Source: Candidatus Fermentibacterota bacterium (GTDB lineage Bacteria > Fermentibacterota > Fermentibacteria > Fermentibacterales > Fermentibacteraceae). From it: a stretch of 64,000 nt of DNA. Below are positions 25,651 through 32,802 of the stretch, piece after piece. The notes beneath the pieces are model-generated. The model had not been told where the DNA came from. It did no database searches and saw nothing but the letters and a program-made list of their open reading frames with translations. The stretch's first letter is position 1. Each line of letters opens with the position of its first letter. The DNA is taken from the NCBI GenBank assembly GCA_002748705.1, contig PDSZ01000041.1, positions 1-64,000 of the forward strand, given 5' to 3'. The position numbers and the translations under genes were made by a program.

Positions 25651-26673
25651 CTATGGTCTGACCGTGAGAAGTGTTTTCTGACCGTCAGAGACATGGCCAA
25701 TTATCTGCGCATTCTCATCGCCGGATTCCCTTATTGCATAGAGGGCATTCTCAGCCTGCTTTTCCTTCACTGCAACAAGGAGACCTCCTGAGGTCTGGGC
25801 ATCAAATAGTATGTCGGAAATGTTCATGTCTATTGAACTGTCAATTGTGACATTCTCTCCTACATACTTCTGGTTCTGGGCGGAACCTCCTGGAAAGAAG
25901 TCTTCAACATAGTCTACTGTGTGCTGAAAGAGAGGAATGTCACTGCAGTTGAATACAAGGTTGACTCCTGCTCCCTTTGCAAATGCCATTGAGTGTCCCA
26001 GAAGGCCGAAGCCTGTTATGTCGGTCATAGCGCTTACATCAAAACCTGCAAGAGCCTCGCAGGCGTACTTATTAAGTCTTTCCATCGCAGAGATTACAGG
26101 ACCCATGATAAGAGTACCCAGCGGTTTGGCCTTGTTTGCAGTTGCCAGTATGCCGCTGCCGAGAGGCTTTGTAAGAATAAGTACATCTCCGGTTCTTGCC
26201 CTGGAATTCCTCTTTGCCCTTTCAGGGTGAACAACTCCAGTAACACTCAGGCCGAAGAGAACCTCATCCTGGGTTGCTGTGTGTCCTCCCACCAGAACTA
26301 CTCCGGCTTCAACGAGTTTTTCCCCTGATCCGGCAAGTATCTCTTCTATTACTTCAGGCCCTGGACCTTTCGTGGGAAAACAAAGGAGATTCATGGCAGT
26401 TATTGCCCTGCCGCCCATTGCCCAGATATCAGACATTGAGTTTGCAGCTGCTATTCTGCCGAAAGTGCCCGCATCAGCCACTACAGGAGAAAAGAAGTCC
26501 ACAGTCTGCACCAATGCTGTTTCCTCCGAGATACGGAAGATGCCTGCGTCATCCATTGTGTCCATACCTACTATAAGGTCATTGCTGAAGACCTTAGGTA
26601 TGCGCTCCAGTATTCCCGACAGCCTGCCGGGAGGCATTTTGCCTGCTCAACCAGCGCAGGCCGAATAGTCCAT
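25651..26673 (-). CDS. selD: Selenide, water dikinase; selenoprotein with in-frame UGA
   Basis: The frame from ATG 26673 reads MDYSACAG-U-AGKMPPGRL, where U is the TGA at 26647-26649. It aligns with TQYSHGAGCGCK of E. coli SelD: Sec takes the place of the catalytic Cys and the Lys three residues on is kept. A SECIS-like hairpin follows. Starting at the next ATG (26635-26637) would delete the active site. The rest is a normal SelD: VQTVDFFSPVV, SDIWAMGG, VGGHTATQDE, TKPLGSGIL, MTDITGFGLLGH and DAQTSGGLLV. SelD makes selenophosphate from selenide and ATP for Sec-tRNA. The same frame is open upstream to a TTG at 26823, so the true protein may be longer. Confidence 0.9.
26614..26649 (-). promoter_or_regulatory. 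Sec UGA codon and bacterial SECIS-like hairpin in selD
   Basis: After the TGA (26647-26649, minus strand) and a 14-nt spacer, the sequence folds into an 8-bp stem (26625-26632 with 26614-26621; one G-U pair) capped by the 3-nt loop GGC. The loop opens with G, as required in bacterial SECIS elements, and lies 22 nt after the UGA, inside the usual range. This supports SelB-dependent insertion of selenocysteine. Confidence 0.75.
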
Positions 26674-26823
26674 CAGGTTGCATCCTGACGGTGCCGGCCT
26701 TTTAGCCTGATTAATCTTGTCGCAATATGTAGGCGAGCCCACGCTTTTATGAAACTTGCGACATTCCGGGCAGTTTCCGTGTCTTCTGCAGGATGTGTTA
26801 GGGCAGGGACATTGTGTGTTCAA
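26647..26823 (-). CDS. Cys-rich small domain in frame with selD (fusion or UGA-terminated ORF)
   Basis: TTG at 26823 is preceded by AGAGG at a short 4-5 nt spacing. The 58 residues before the selD UGA start NTQCPCPNTSCRRHGNCPEC and go on with RKFHKSVGSPTYC, a pattern like the small DUF6485-type CPCxxxxCxxHGxCxxC proteins, probably metal-binding. There is no stop between this domain and SelD. So either SelD carries this N-terminal domain (390 residues in all), or the UGA serves as stop for a free 58-residue protein and as Sec codon for SelD. The pattern of Cys residues is strongly non-random; family name and start codon are uncertain. Confidence 0.5.
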   Translation of the reverse strand: MNTQCPCPNTSCRRHGNCPECRKFHKSVGSPTYCDKINQAKRPAPSGCNLMDYSACAG

Positions 26824-27207
26824 TCTTCCTCTTTCGTAAAGTGGTCAGGTAATATAGCTTTCAGTTTTTTGTTGAACCAGCTGAATAATTCCATTATTTG
26901 TACGAAATCAATTGAATTTTCCGCGATGCTTATGACTGTTAAGCTCTTTGCCTTTCAGCTGAAGACCAGTTGGAAGCTGCTCCTTAAACCGATGAAATTT
27001 CACAAGGAGTCCTTTTGAGATCCTTGCTTCAGCTGCGGTGTTCCCGCAGTAGAAACGGTCAGGGCGATAACAGGGGCAGTTGAAAGGAGTACCTTTCAGA
27101 TTCATATTTGTTTCAGTTGAAACGGGTGCTTTTGCCGTTATTTCTGTCCATTGTGGGATTTTGCCGCAGTTAGCATAATCGGTGATAACATTTCATGGAG
27201 GTCTGAT
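26824..27207. other. Divergent intergenic region between selD and the DUF6754-like gene
   Basis: No convincing gene. A minus-strand frame 27105-26908 (65 codons, ATG) has no ribosome site and no known motif. A short inverted repeat AATAAT-TCC-ATTATT lies near 26885-26900. Promoters for both flanking genes are expected here, but no consensus pair stands out. GGAGG at 27197-27201 belongs to the plus-strand gene. Confidence 0.5.
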
Positions 27208-28362
27208 TTGGCTCTGACACTGGTTCTTCTTACAGCACTTTGCAGTACTCCGGAGATAATCTCTGTATTGAATGCTCCAAACGATGACGGATCAACACTT
27301 ATCATACAGTTTGAAGAAGTTATTGATACCTCTGATGAGCTGGCAGGTCTGCTGGTTCAAAGGCGGGAGGAAGGTACGGATCAGTGGATGACTGTACTCT
27401 CTGAAGCACTGCCGCTTCCCTCAGAAGAACTGTATGACGGCTATGACCCTGATTATCCCATTTCCCCAGGCACACAGTACGAGTTCAGAACGATAACCCT
27501 TACCATGGAAGGGGATTCTCTCGTTGCACCGGTTTTCACCGGCGCAGAAATTCCCAGGGGAGAATGGTACAATACCGATGAAACTCCTGTTCTTATCGGA
27601 TGCGCCCTCTTCCTCTTTCTTATTCTCTTCTATTTCAAGATGGCACAGAGAGGGGTTGAACTTTACCTGAGACCCATTGCAGGTATTGAGGCAATTGATG
27701 AGGCCATAGGAAGGGCCACCGAAATGGGTAAACCCATTCTCTATGTTCCAGGGCTTTCCACAATAGGAGATGTGGCCACAATAGCTAGTCTCACAATACT
27801 GGGGAGAGTTGCCAGGAAAGTTGCTGAATACCAGACACCTCTCATGGTTCCCAACTGCGATCCTATCGTGTATACAGTTGCTGAAGAAACAGTGAGGCAG
27901 GGGTACCTGGAAGCAGGTCGTCCAGATGCGTTCGACAATGACAGCGTGTTCTTCCTCACACAGAGTCAGTTTGCCTATGTGGCAGGTGTGAACGGCATAA
28001 TGATGAGAGAGAAACCGGCAACCAACTTCTATCTTGGAATGTTCTGGGCAGAGTCCCTTATTCTGGCTGAAACAGGTTCTCTTTCAGGAGCGATTCAGAT
28101 TGCCGGTACAGATGCTGTTACTCAGCTTCCTTTCTTCATAACAACCTGCGACTACACCCTGATCGGCGAAGAACTCTACGCAGCAAGCGCTTATCTTGGC
28201 AGAGAGCCCAAGCAGCTGGGTTCAATCAAGGGGCAGGATGCCTGCAAGGCTGTAATGATGTTCATCATTGGTCTGGGTATCATTCTAAGCATCATAAGTG
28301 CCATTACAGGAAACGAATCAGTAATGTTCCTGGGCCGGCTGCTCAGTCTTTCAGATGTCTGA
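27208..28362 (+). CDS. DUF6754-like membrane protein
   Basis: TTG at 27208 has GGAGG 6 nt upstream. The 384-residue product starts with a signal-like stretch (LALTLVLLTALCS), an exported fibronectin-like region of about 110 residues (APNDDGSTLIIQFEEV, PISPGTQYEFRTITL), a membrane helix (PVLIGCALFLFLILFYF) and a large domain with GRATEMGKPILYVPGLSTI, GDVATIASLTILGRVARKVAEY, FYLGMFWAESLILAETG and ATVTQLPFF-like GTDAVTQLPFF. A C-terminal helix closes it. The large domain matches what is annotated as DUF6754, found in several candidate phyla; function is unknown. It is followed by two acetyltransferase genes with 1-8 nt overlaps. Confidence 0.75.
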   Translation: MALTLVLLTALCSTPEIISVLNAPNDDGSTLIIQFEEVIDTSDELAGLLVQRREEGTDQWMTVLSEALPLPSEELYDGYDPDYPISPGTQYEFRTITLTMEGDSLVAPVFTGAEIPRGEWYNTDETPVLIGCALFLFLILFYFKMAQRGVELYLRPIAGIEAIDEAIGRATEMGKPILYVPGLSTIGDVATIASLTILGRVARKVAEYQTPLMVPNCDPIVYTVAEETVRQGYLEAGRPDAFDNDSVFFLTQSQFAYVAGVNGIMMREKPATNFYLGMFWAESLILAETGSLSGAIQIAGTDAVTQLPFFITTCDYTLIGEELYAASAYLGREPKQLGSIKGQDACKAVMMFIIGLGIILSIISAITGNESVMFLGRLLSLSDV

Positions 28363-28813
28363 TCTCCTTATTCCTCTCTATCGTCTGCCGGACTTCAGAC
28401 CGCCTGAGGGGTTCCATTTCAGAAGGCCCCTTGCGTGCGAGGGAAAAGCAGTTATGCATTTTATAAAGAGCAGGTTTTCCGCAGGGTGGGCAGACGAGAT
28501 TCAGCCAGCCCTGTTCAGAGTACCTGCATCAATGTTTATTGCTGTTCACAGCGATTCTCAAAAACTGGCAGGATTCTGCGCGTGGGACTGTACCGCACTG
28601 GGGTTTCTCGGGCCTGTTGGAACTGCCAATGAGTACAGAGGTCTTTCAGTGGGAGGAACCCTGGTTCTCTCGGCGCTCAGGGAAATGCGTCACCAGGGAT
28701 ACGGATATGCTGTGGTAGGGGATGCCGGCGTTCCAGATTTCTTCTCAAAAACAGCAGGGGCTGTTGAGATTCCAGACAGCAGGCCGGGCATCTATTCGGA
28801 GAAGCTGCTGTAA
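28355..28813 (+). CDS. GNAT-family N-acetyltransferase
   Basis: 152 residues from ATG 28355, overlapping the preceding gene by 8 nt. The acetyl-CoA site is GPVGTANEYRGLSVGGTLVL, the R/Q-x-x-G-x-G/A pattern in a looser form, followed by ALREMRHQGYGYAVVGDAG and FFSKTAGAVEI. The N-terminal part FRVPASMFIAVHSDSQKLAGF forms the usual strands. Substrate unknown. It lies in tandem with a second GNAT gene, so the pair may act on related substrates. Confidence 0.75.
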   Translation: MSDLLIPLYRLPDFRPPEGFHFRRPLACEGKAVMHFIKSRFSAGWADEIQPALFRVPASMFIAVHSDSQKLAGFCAWDCTALGFLGPVGTANEYRGLSVGGTLVLSALREMRHQGYGYAVVGDAGVPDFFSKTAGAVEIPDSRPGIYSEKLL

Positions 28814-29232
28814 TGGTTGTTCCAATGGCTTTATCCCATTATTCCCAGTTGAGGTCACTCTGGGAGTCATTTCCAGGCAACGCTGTTACCGGAGCTGATT
28901 CGCTTCAGGGCTTTGAACTTTTTCTCAGGCGAAACGGCAGCTTCTGCTTTTCCGCTGTTGAGGGTTCAGAGGTGATTGGTTCTGTGATGGCCGGAGAAGA
29001 CAGCCGCAGAGGCTACATCTATCACCTTGCAGTAAGAAGTGATCATCAGAATTCCGGTATTGGAGGCAGGTTGATGGAAGAAGCGGAGAAAGCTCTGTTT
29101 GACGCAGGTATCGAAAAGGTTCATCTGATGATTTTCTCTGATAATCCTGCCATAGAGTTTTACCGTAAGGCAGGATGGCATCTGAGGGATGACATTGAGG
29201 TGATGAGCAAGGTGCTCAGAGGGGACAGGTAA
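28813..29232 (+). CDS. GNAT-family N-acetyltransferase
   Basis: 139 residues; the ATG at 28813 overlaps the previous TAA by 1 nt. The fold signature is complete: SAVEGSEVIGSVMAGEDSR, YIYHLAVRSDHQNSGIGGRLM with the Q-x-x-G-I-G acetyl-CoA loop, and HLMIFSDNPAIEFYRKAGW. It resembles RimI/YpeA-type acetyltransferases for amino groups of small molecules or proteins. Substrate is not visible. No terminator with a T-run follows. Confidence 0.85.
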   Translation: MVVPMALSHYSQLRSLWESFPGNAVTGADSLQGFELFLRRNGSFCFSAVEGSEVIGSVMAGEDSRRGYIYHLAVRSDHQNSGIGGRLMEEAEKALFDAGIEKVHLMIFSDNPAIEFYRKAGWHLRDDIEVMSKVLRGDR

Positions 29233-29765
29233 ATGGGAACCTCCGGCAGCTCTTCAGTTAAGCCTCGTTGAGACTGCCTGTTATTCTCCTGTGGTTAATG
29301 TTCTGATACTGCAGTGCTTTAAGAGGTGTAAACTGAACAGTCTGTCTTCGGCGATACTGATCTTTCCAGAACATTTATCTGGTGAAGATGCCTTTCTGAA
29401 AAGCTGATGGGCATTTTCAGAAAATGGCTTTGCCTGTGATTATTCGTGAACAGACTATGGCCTTATCAGTATGGCAGAACAGTTTTGCCGCAAAAGGCTC
29501 ACCGGTTCTGCAAAGCTCTCTGTTTTCGGCTGTTGTGTTTCAGACCGCTTTCGGCAGGTAGTTCCGGCAGCTGCTGCAGGGTTGTCTGGATATATCTTAC
29601 TGCATCAGGCTCTGTACAGGCGCATCGGCTACTGAGTATGCAGGCGGCAAACCGTTGATGAATATGAGAAGTTTGTTCATGTAGTTTTCTTCCGCCGTAT
29701 GTTCATAAAACCGGCAAACGACAGTTCAGCATGGAGCAGTTCCTGCAGCTTATGGCGCAGTACGG
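29233..29765. other. 533-bp intergenic region with one AT-rich hairpin
   Basis: No frame here has both a ribosome site and recognisable protein features. The one clear structure is a perfect 10-bp inverted repeat, TTTCTGAAAA at 29393-29402 and TTTTCAGAAA at 29414-29423, with an 11-nt loop and no T-run. The stretch separates the convergent acetyltransferase and DUF3276 genes, so it may serve as a bidirectional end region. Confidence 0.5.
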
Positions 29766-30215
29766 TCATTCCCCTGATGTCGCTGACTGCACAAGCCCCA
29801 TTTTCTCAAGTCTGGCAAGGACTGATCCAGGGCTTCTTCCGAATTCGCCGGAGAGCGCTTCCAGTTCTGTGCCTTTTTTGAAGAGCTTTGAGAGCTTTTT
29901 CTCTTCCTCTTCATCCCATTTCATGAATGCTCTCGGGTGGGTCTTGCGTATCTCTTCTATCTCTTTTTCCCTCCTCGTGCCTGAGAGTTCTTCCACGGCT
30001 CTGCATGCCTCTGTAATTATTTCCCGCATTTTCTTTGCCGATTCTTCAAAGAAGATTACCTTCTGCTGTGTGAATGTGCCGTCTTCCTGCCTGCGGGAGT
30101 CAGTTATGGTGACATAGTAGTGCCCGTTTCGTGCCTGCCTGGCTGAAATAAAGAATGTGTTTCTGCCTGCGTTTACCCTGTTGTCATAGAGAACCGGTCT
30201 TTCTTCCTGCTGCAT
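29766..30215 (-). CDS. PUR-domain (DUF3276) nucleic-acid-binding protein with C-terminal HTH-like segment
   Basis: 149 residues from ATG 30215, with GGAG 6 nt upstream. Residues about 15-70 form the PUR-alpha-like unit: GRNTFFISARQARNGHYYVTI (core features only), then SRRQEDGTFTQQKVIFFEESAKKM. Bacterial members (DUF3276; BpuR in Borrelia) bind single-stranded DNA or RNA. The C-terminal 50 residues, from AFMKWDEEEEKKLSKLF to SPGSVLARLEKMGL, look like a SANT/Myb-type helix-turn-helix found in many unrelated proteins. A regulatory role is plausible. A 16-bp palindrome lies in its leader. Confidence 0.8.
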   Translation of the reverse strand: MQQEERPVLYDNRVNAGRNTFFISARQARNGHYYVTITDSRRQEDGTFTQQKVIFFEESAKKMREIITEACRAVEELSGTRREKEIEEIRKTHPRAFMKWDEEEEKKLSKLFKKGTELEALSGEFGRSPGSVLARLEKMGLVQSATSGE

Positions 30216-30236
30216 TTCAATCTCCTTTCATGTTTC

Positions 30237-30252
30237 GTAAACATAAGTTTAC
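30237..30252. promoter_or_regulatory. Palindrome GTAAAC-ATAA-GTTTAC in the DUF3276 leader
   Basis: A perfect 6-bp inverted repeat with 4-nt spacer sits 22-37 nt upstream of the DUF3276 start, close to its ribosome site and in the space shared with the divergent radical SAM gene. Position and symmetry suit a protein-binding operator, perhaps for the PUR protein itself; that is inference. Confidence 0.4.
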
Positions 30253-30328
30253 AATACTATTAACCCTCAACCTTTTTCGAATCACAAACTGCCTTGACAA
30301 ATCGTTACTGAGACCGCACACTAGACAA

Positions 30329-32020
30329 ATGAAAAAACCCCTTCCAATGAGCCGCAGTGAAATGAAGTCCCTTGGCTGGGATGAACTTGATGTTCTCGTT
30401 GTCAACGGTGACGCGTATGTTGATCACCCTGCTTTCGGCGCAGCTGTCATTGGTCGTGTTCTGCTTGACGCAGGATTCAGGACAGGAATAATCTCCCAGC
30501 CGGACTGGAAGAATCCGGAATCTTTTCTTGCAATGGGTGTTCCCAGGCTTTTCACAGGTGTTACTTCAGGGAACATGGATTCCATGGTGAACCACTACAC
30601 ATCCCTGGGCAGGCTTCGTTCCGATGATGCCTATACCGCAGGAGGCGTTGCAGGAAAGAGACCTGACAGGGCTCTTCTGAAGTATGTAAACTGTGTTCAG
30701 AGGGTTATGAAAGGGGTTCCTGTTGTCATCGGCGGTATTGAAGCAAGTTTGCGAAGGGTTACACACTATGATTTCTGGTCTGACCGGCTGAAGAAATCAA
30801 TACTTCTTGACACCAAAGCTTCTATTCTGGTTTACGGAATGGGCGAAAAACAGATAGTCACCATAGCCCGTCGTCTTGATTCAGGGGAAGGGCTTGAAGG
30901 AATACCTGGAACAGCTGTTGCAGTCCATGCAGGCAAGTTTCAGCCTGGCCCTTCGGATATTGAGCTTCCCTCCCATGAGGATATGCTGAAGAACAGGGAT
31001 CTTCTGCTTGACCTGACCAGTACTCTTGAAGAAAACCTGAATCCATGGTGCGGAGCAAGGCTCTTTCAGCGGGCGGATTCAAGGGTGACTGTGATCGAAC
31101 CGCCGCCGGAACCTGTTACTACAGCTGAACTGGATCACATTGCCGATCTGCCCTGGACCAGGCTGCCCCATCCGTCATACACCGGAGAGATACCTGCCTA
31201 TACAATGATCAGGGATTCGGTAACAGTGGTGAGAGGGTGTGCAGGAGGCTGCAGTTTCTGTGCAATTGGAATGCACCATGGAAAGCATCCTGTCAGCAGG
31301 TCTCCTGAGTCGGTGCTTAAGGAGGTGCGCAGCATCGCGGCCACCCCTGGATTCAGAGGGATCATCTCAGATCTTGGAGGTGCTACAGCAAATCTTTACG
31401 GCATGGGATGCACCTCACAGGAGCAGCGGAACAAATGCCATCGTCCGTCATGTCTCTTTCCTGATATCTGCCGGTTCTTCTCCACAGATCATTCTTCGTA
31501 CATGAATCTCCTTGACAGGGCAGAGCAGGTGCCTGGAGTGAAAAGAGTCTTCATCTCAAGCGGTATAAGGCATGATGTGGCACTGAGAGAGCCTGAGTTT
31601 GTTAAAAGGCTTGCCGGCAGGAACATCTCCGGTCATCTGAGAATAGCTCCTGAGCATACCCATGACAGGATATTAAAGCTGATGCGCAAGCCTGGCAGAG
31701 ATGTCTGGCAGAAGTTTGCAGAGATGTTCAGAGCAGCGGCAGGAAAACGGGACAGATTCGTTATGCCCTACATTATCGCAGCTTTTCCCGGTTGTACAGC
31801 AGGCGATATGCAGGCTGCAAGGTCTTTTCTTCTGAAGCAGGGGCCCCTGCCCAGGCAGATACAGATATTCCTTCCCACTCCAATGACTCAGGCTACAGCA
31901 ACCTATGCCACTGGAAAGTCTTTCCTTAACAGAAGTCCGGTTCGCGTGCCTCTGAAAAATTCAGAAAAGCAGCGACAGAAGGATATCGTTCTGGGAACAG
32001 TAAAGGGCAAGCCCCGCTGA
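30329..32020 (+). CDS. YgiQ-family radical SAM protein
   Basis: ATG 30329 gives 563 residues and the usual YgiQ start; the longer frame from 30155 runs into the divergent gene. Features are VLVVNGDAYVDHPAFGAAV and IISQPDWKNP (cobalamin-binding-like N-domain), PVVIGGIEASLRRVTHYDFW, the radical SAM cluster VVRGCAGGCSFCAIGMHHG (CxxxCxxC), ISDLGGATANLYGMGC and HLRIAPEHTHDRILKLMRKP. The reaction is unknown; YgiQ proteins are near-universal in anaerobes. C-terminal extension is short. No Shine-Dalgarno is seen. The last 60 nt overlap the opposite-strand DUF2752 gene. Confidence 0.9.
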   Translation: MKKPLPMSRSEMKSLGWDELDVLVVNGDAYVDHPAFGAAVIGRVLLDAGFRTGIISQPDWKNPESFLAMGVPRLFTGVTSGNMDSMVNHYTSLGRLRSDDAYTAGGVAGKRPDRALLKYVNCVQRVMKGVPVVIGGIEASLRRVTHYDFWSDRLKKSILLDTKASILVYGMGEKQIVTIARRLDSGEGLEGIPGTAVAVHAGKFQPGPSDIELPSHEDMLKNRDLLLDLTSTLEENLNPWCGARLFQRADSRVTVIEPPPEPVTTAELDHIADLPWTRLPHPSYTGEIPAYTMIRDSVTVVRGCAGGCSFCAIGMHHGKHPVSRSPESVLKEVRSIAATPGFRGIISDLGGATANLYGMGCTSQEQRNKCHRPSCLFPDICRFFSTDHSSYMNLLDRAEQVPGVKRVFISSGIRHDVALREPEFVKRLAGRNISGHLRIAPEHTHDRILKLMRKPGRDVWQKFAEMFRAAAGKRDRFVMPYIIAAFPGCTAGDMQAARSFLLKQGPLPRQIQIFLPTPMTQATATYATGKSFLNRSPVRVPLKNSEKQRQKDIVLGTVKGKPR

Positions 32021-32368
32021 GTGGAGAGCAATATCCCATAAAACCAGTTTTTTTGAACGATTTTTCAGTGACAGAACTGTAAAGAAAAGCCTTACAGGTA
32101 TCTCTGCAATCAATGCTGTAAAAAGAAGAGGGAAGAGAGGACACTCCGGTTCGAATTCAACTCCTGATATGTATTTACGCATGTCTCCAGTCAGTCCGCA
32201 GAAGGGGCAGGGATTACCTGTGAGAGACCTGTAGGAGCATTGCCATATTTCCGGCATAAGTTCCTCCATAAAAGGAGAAATCACAGGAAACACCATTACC
32301 CATAACAGAAAACCAAGAATTACCAGATTTGTTTCAAGCACTGTTTTCCACTTCCGATGGGGCGGCAC
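31961..32368 (-). CDS. DUF2752 membrane protein
   Basis: About 135 residues from GTG 32368; the start is uncertain because no ribosome site is visible. The family motif CSYRSLTGNPCPFCGLTGDM, with paired Cys in PCPFCGLT, is clear. A hydrophobic segment precedes it (TNLVILGFLLWVMVFPVI) and two follow. Function of DUF2752 is unknown. The 3' end overlaps the radical SAM gene by 60 nt on the other strand. Confidence 0.65.
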   Translation of the reverse strand: MPPHRKWKTVLETNLVILGFLLWVMVFPVISPFMEELMPEIWQCSYRSLTGNPCPFCGLTGDMRKYISGVEFEPECPLFPLLFTALIAEIPVRLFFTVLSLKNRSKKLVLWDIALHSAGLALYCSQNDILLSLLF

Positions 32369-32532
32369 TGTACTGGAACTGTATATTCAGGCAGGCTGCA
32401 TTTGCTTATCAAGGTTGACGCAGCCGCAAAATGCCGGTCTCATTTCCTGCATAAACCGTCATATGCATCAGGCATCCCTTTTGCCACTCCATGATGAGAT
32501 GGGCAGGTATTTAAGATGAGCTGCCGGCGGCC

Positions 32533-32802
32533 TCACTTGATGGTCATGCTGCCTATGGAGTAAGCATCAGAGCTGAGTCCTATAAATATTGCCATGCCTG
32601 TAACTGTAAGAAGTGGAAGAATATTAAGGATTATTCCTGTGAGAGCTATTCCTGCAGGTTTACCTTCTTCTTTGTTTCTTCTGTAAGCGATGATTCCCAG
32701 AATGAGACCGACTATGGCAGGTACAATTACCAGCAGCTGCAGACACGGAATGAATCCGACTACAACACATATAATACCAATTATCAGTGAAGCAGTATCC
32801 AT
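32533..32802 (-). CDS. DUF4190-type small membrane protein
   Basis: 89 residues with two hydrophobic hairpins: IIGIICVVVGFIPC-LQLLVIVPAIVGLILGIIA and GIALTGIILNILPLLTVTG, joined by the charged YRRNKEEGKPAG loop typical of DUF4190. The ATG overlaps the stop of the upstream protease gene (TAATG), and the GGAGG that serves it lies in the last codons of that gene, so it is translationally coupled. Function unknown; such proteins are small integral membrane factors. Confidence 0.75.
   Translation of the reverse strand: MDTASLIIGIICVVVGFIPCLQLLVIVPAIVGLILGIIAYRRNKEEGKPAGIALTGIILNILPLLTVTGMAIFIGLSSDAYSIGSMTIK

Noticed and set aside
26647..26673. UGA in selD as an ordinary nonsense mutation
   Set aside because: The UGA falls exactly on the catalytic Cys/Sec position, the following Lys is conserved and a SECIS-like hairpin is in place.
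26908..27105. Minus-strand 65-codon frame with several Cys upstream of selD; it is followed in the same frame only by TGA codons, so a multi-Sec protein was considered
   Set aside because: No ribosome site, no known motif and no SECIS-like hairpin directly after the first two TGA codons. The Cys-rich domain starts later with its own TTG.
29393..29423. Perfect 10-bp inverted repeat as an intrinsic terminator
   Set aside because: The stem is AT-rich, lies 160 nt past the nearest stop and has no T-run, so I list it only as a structure.
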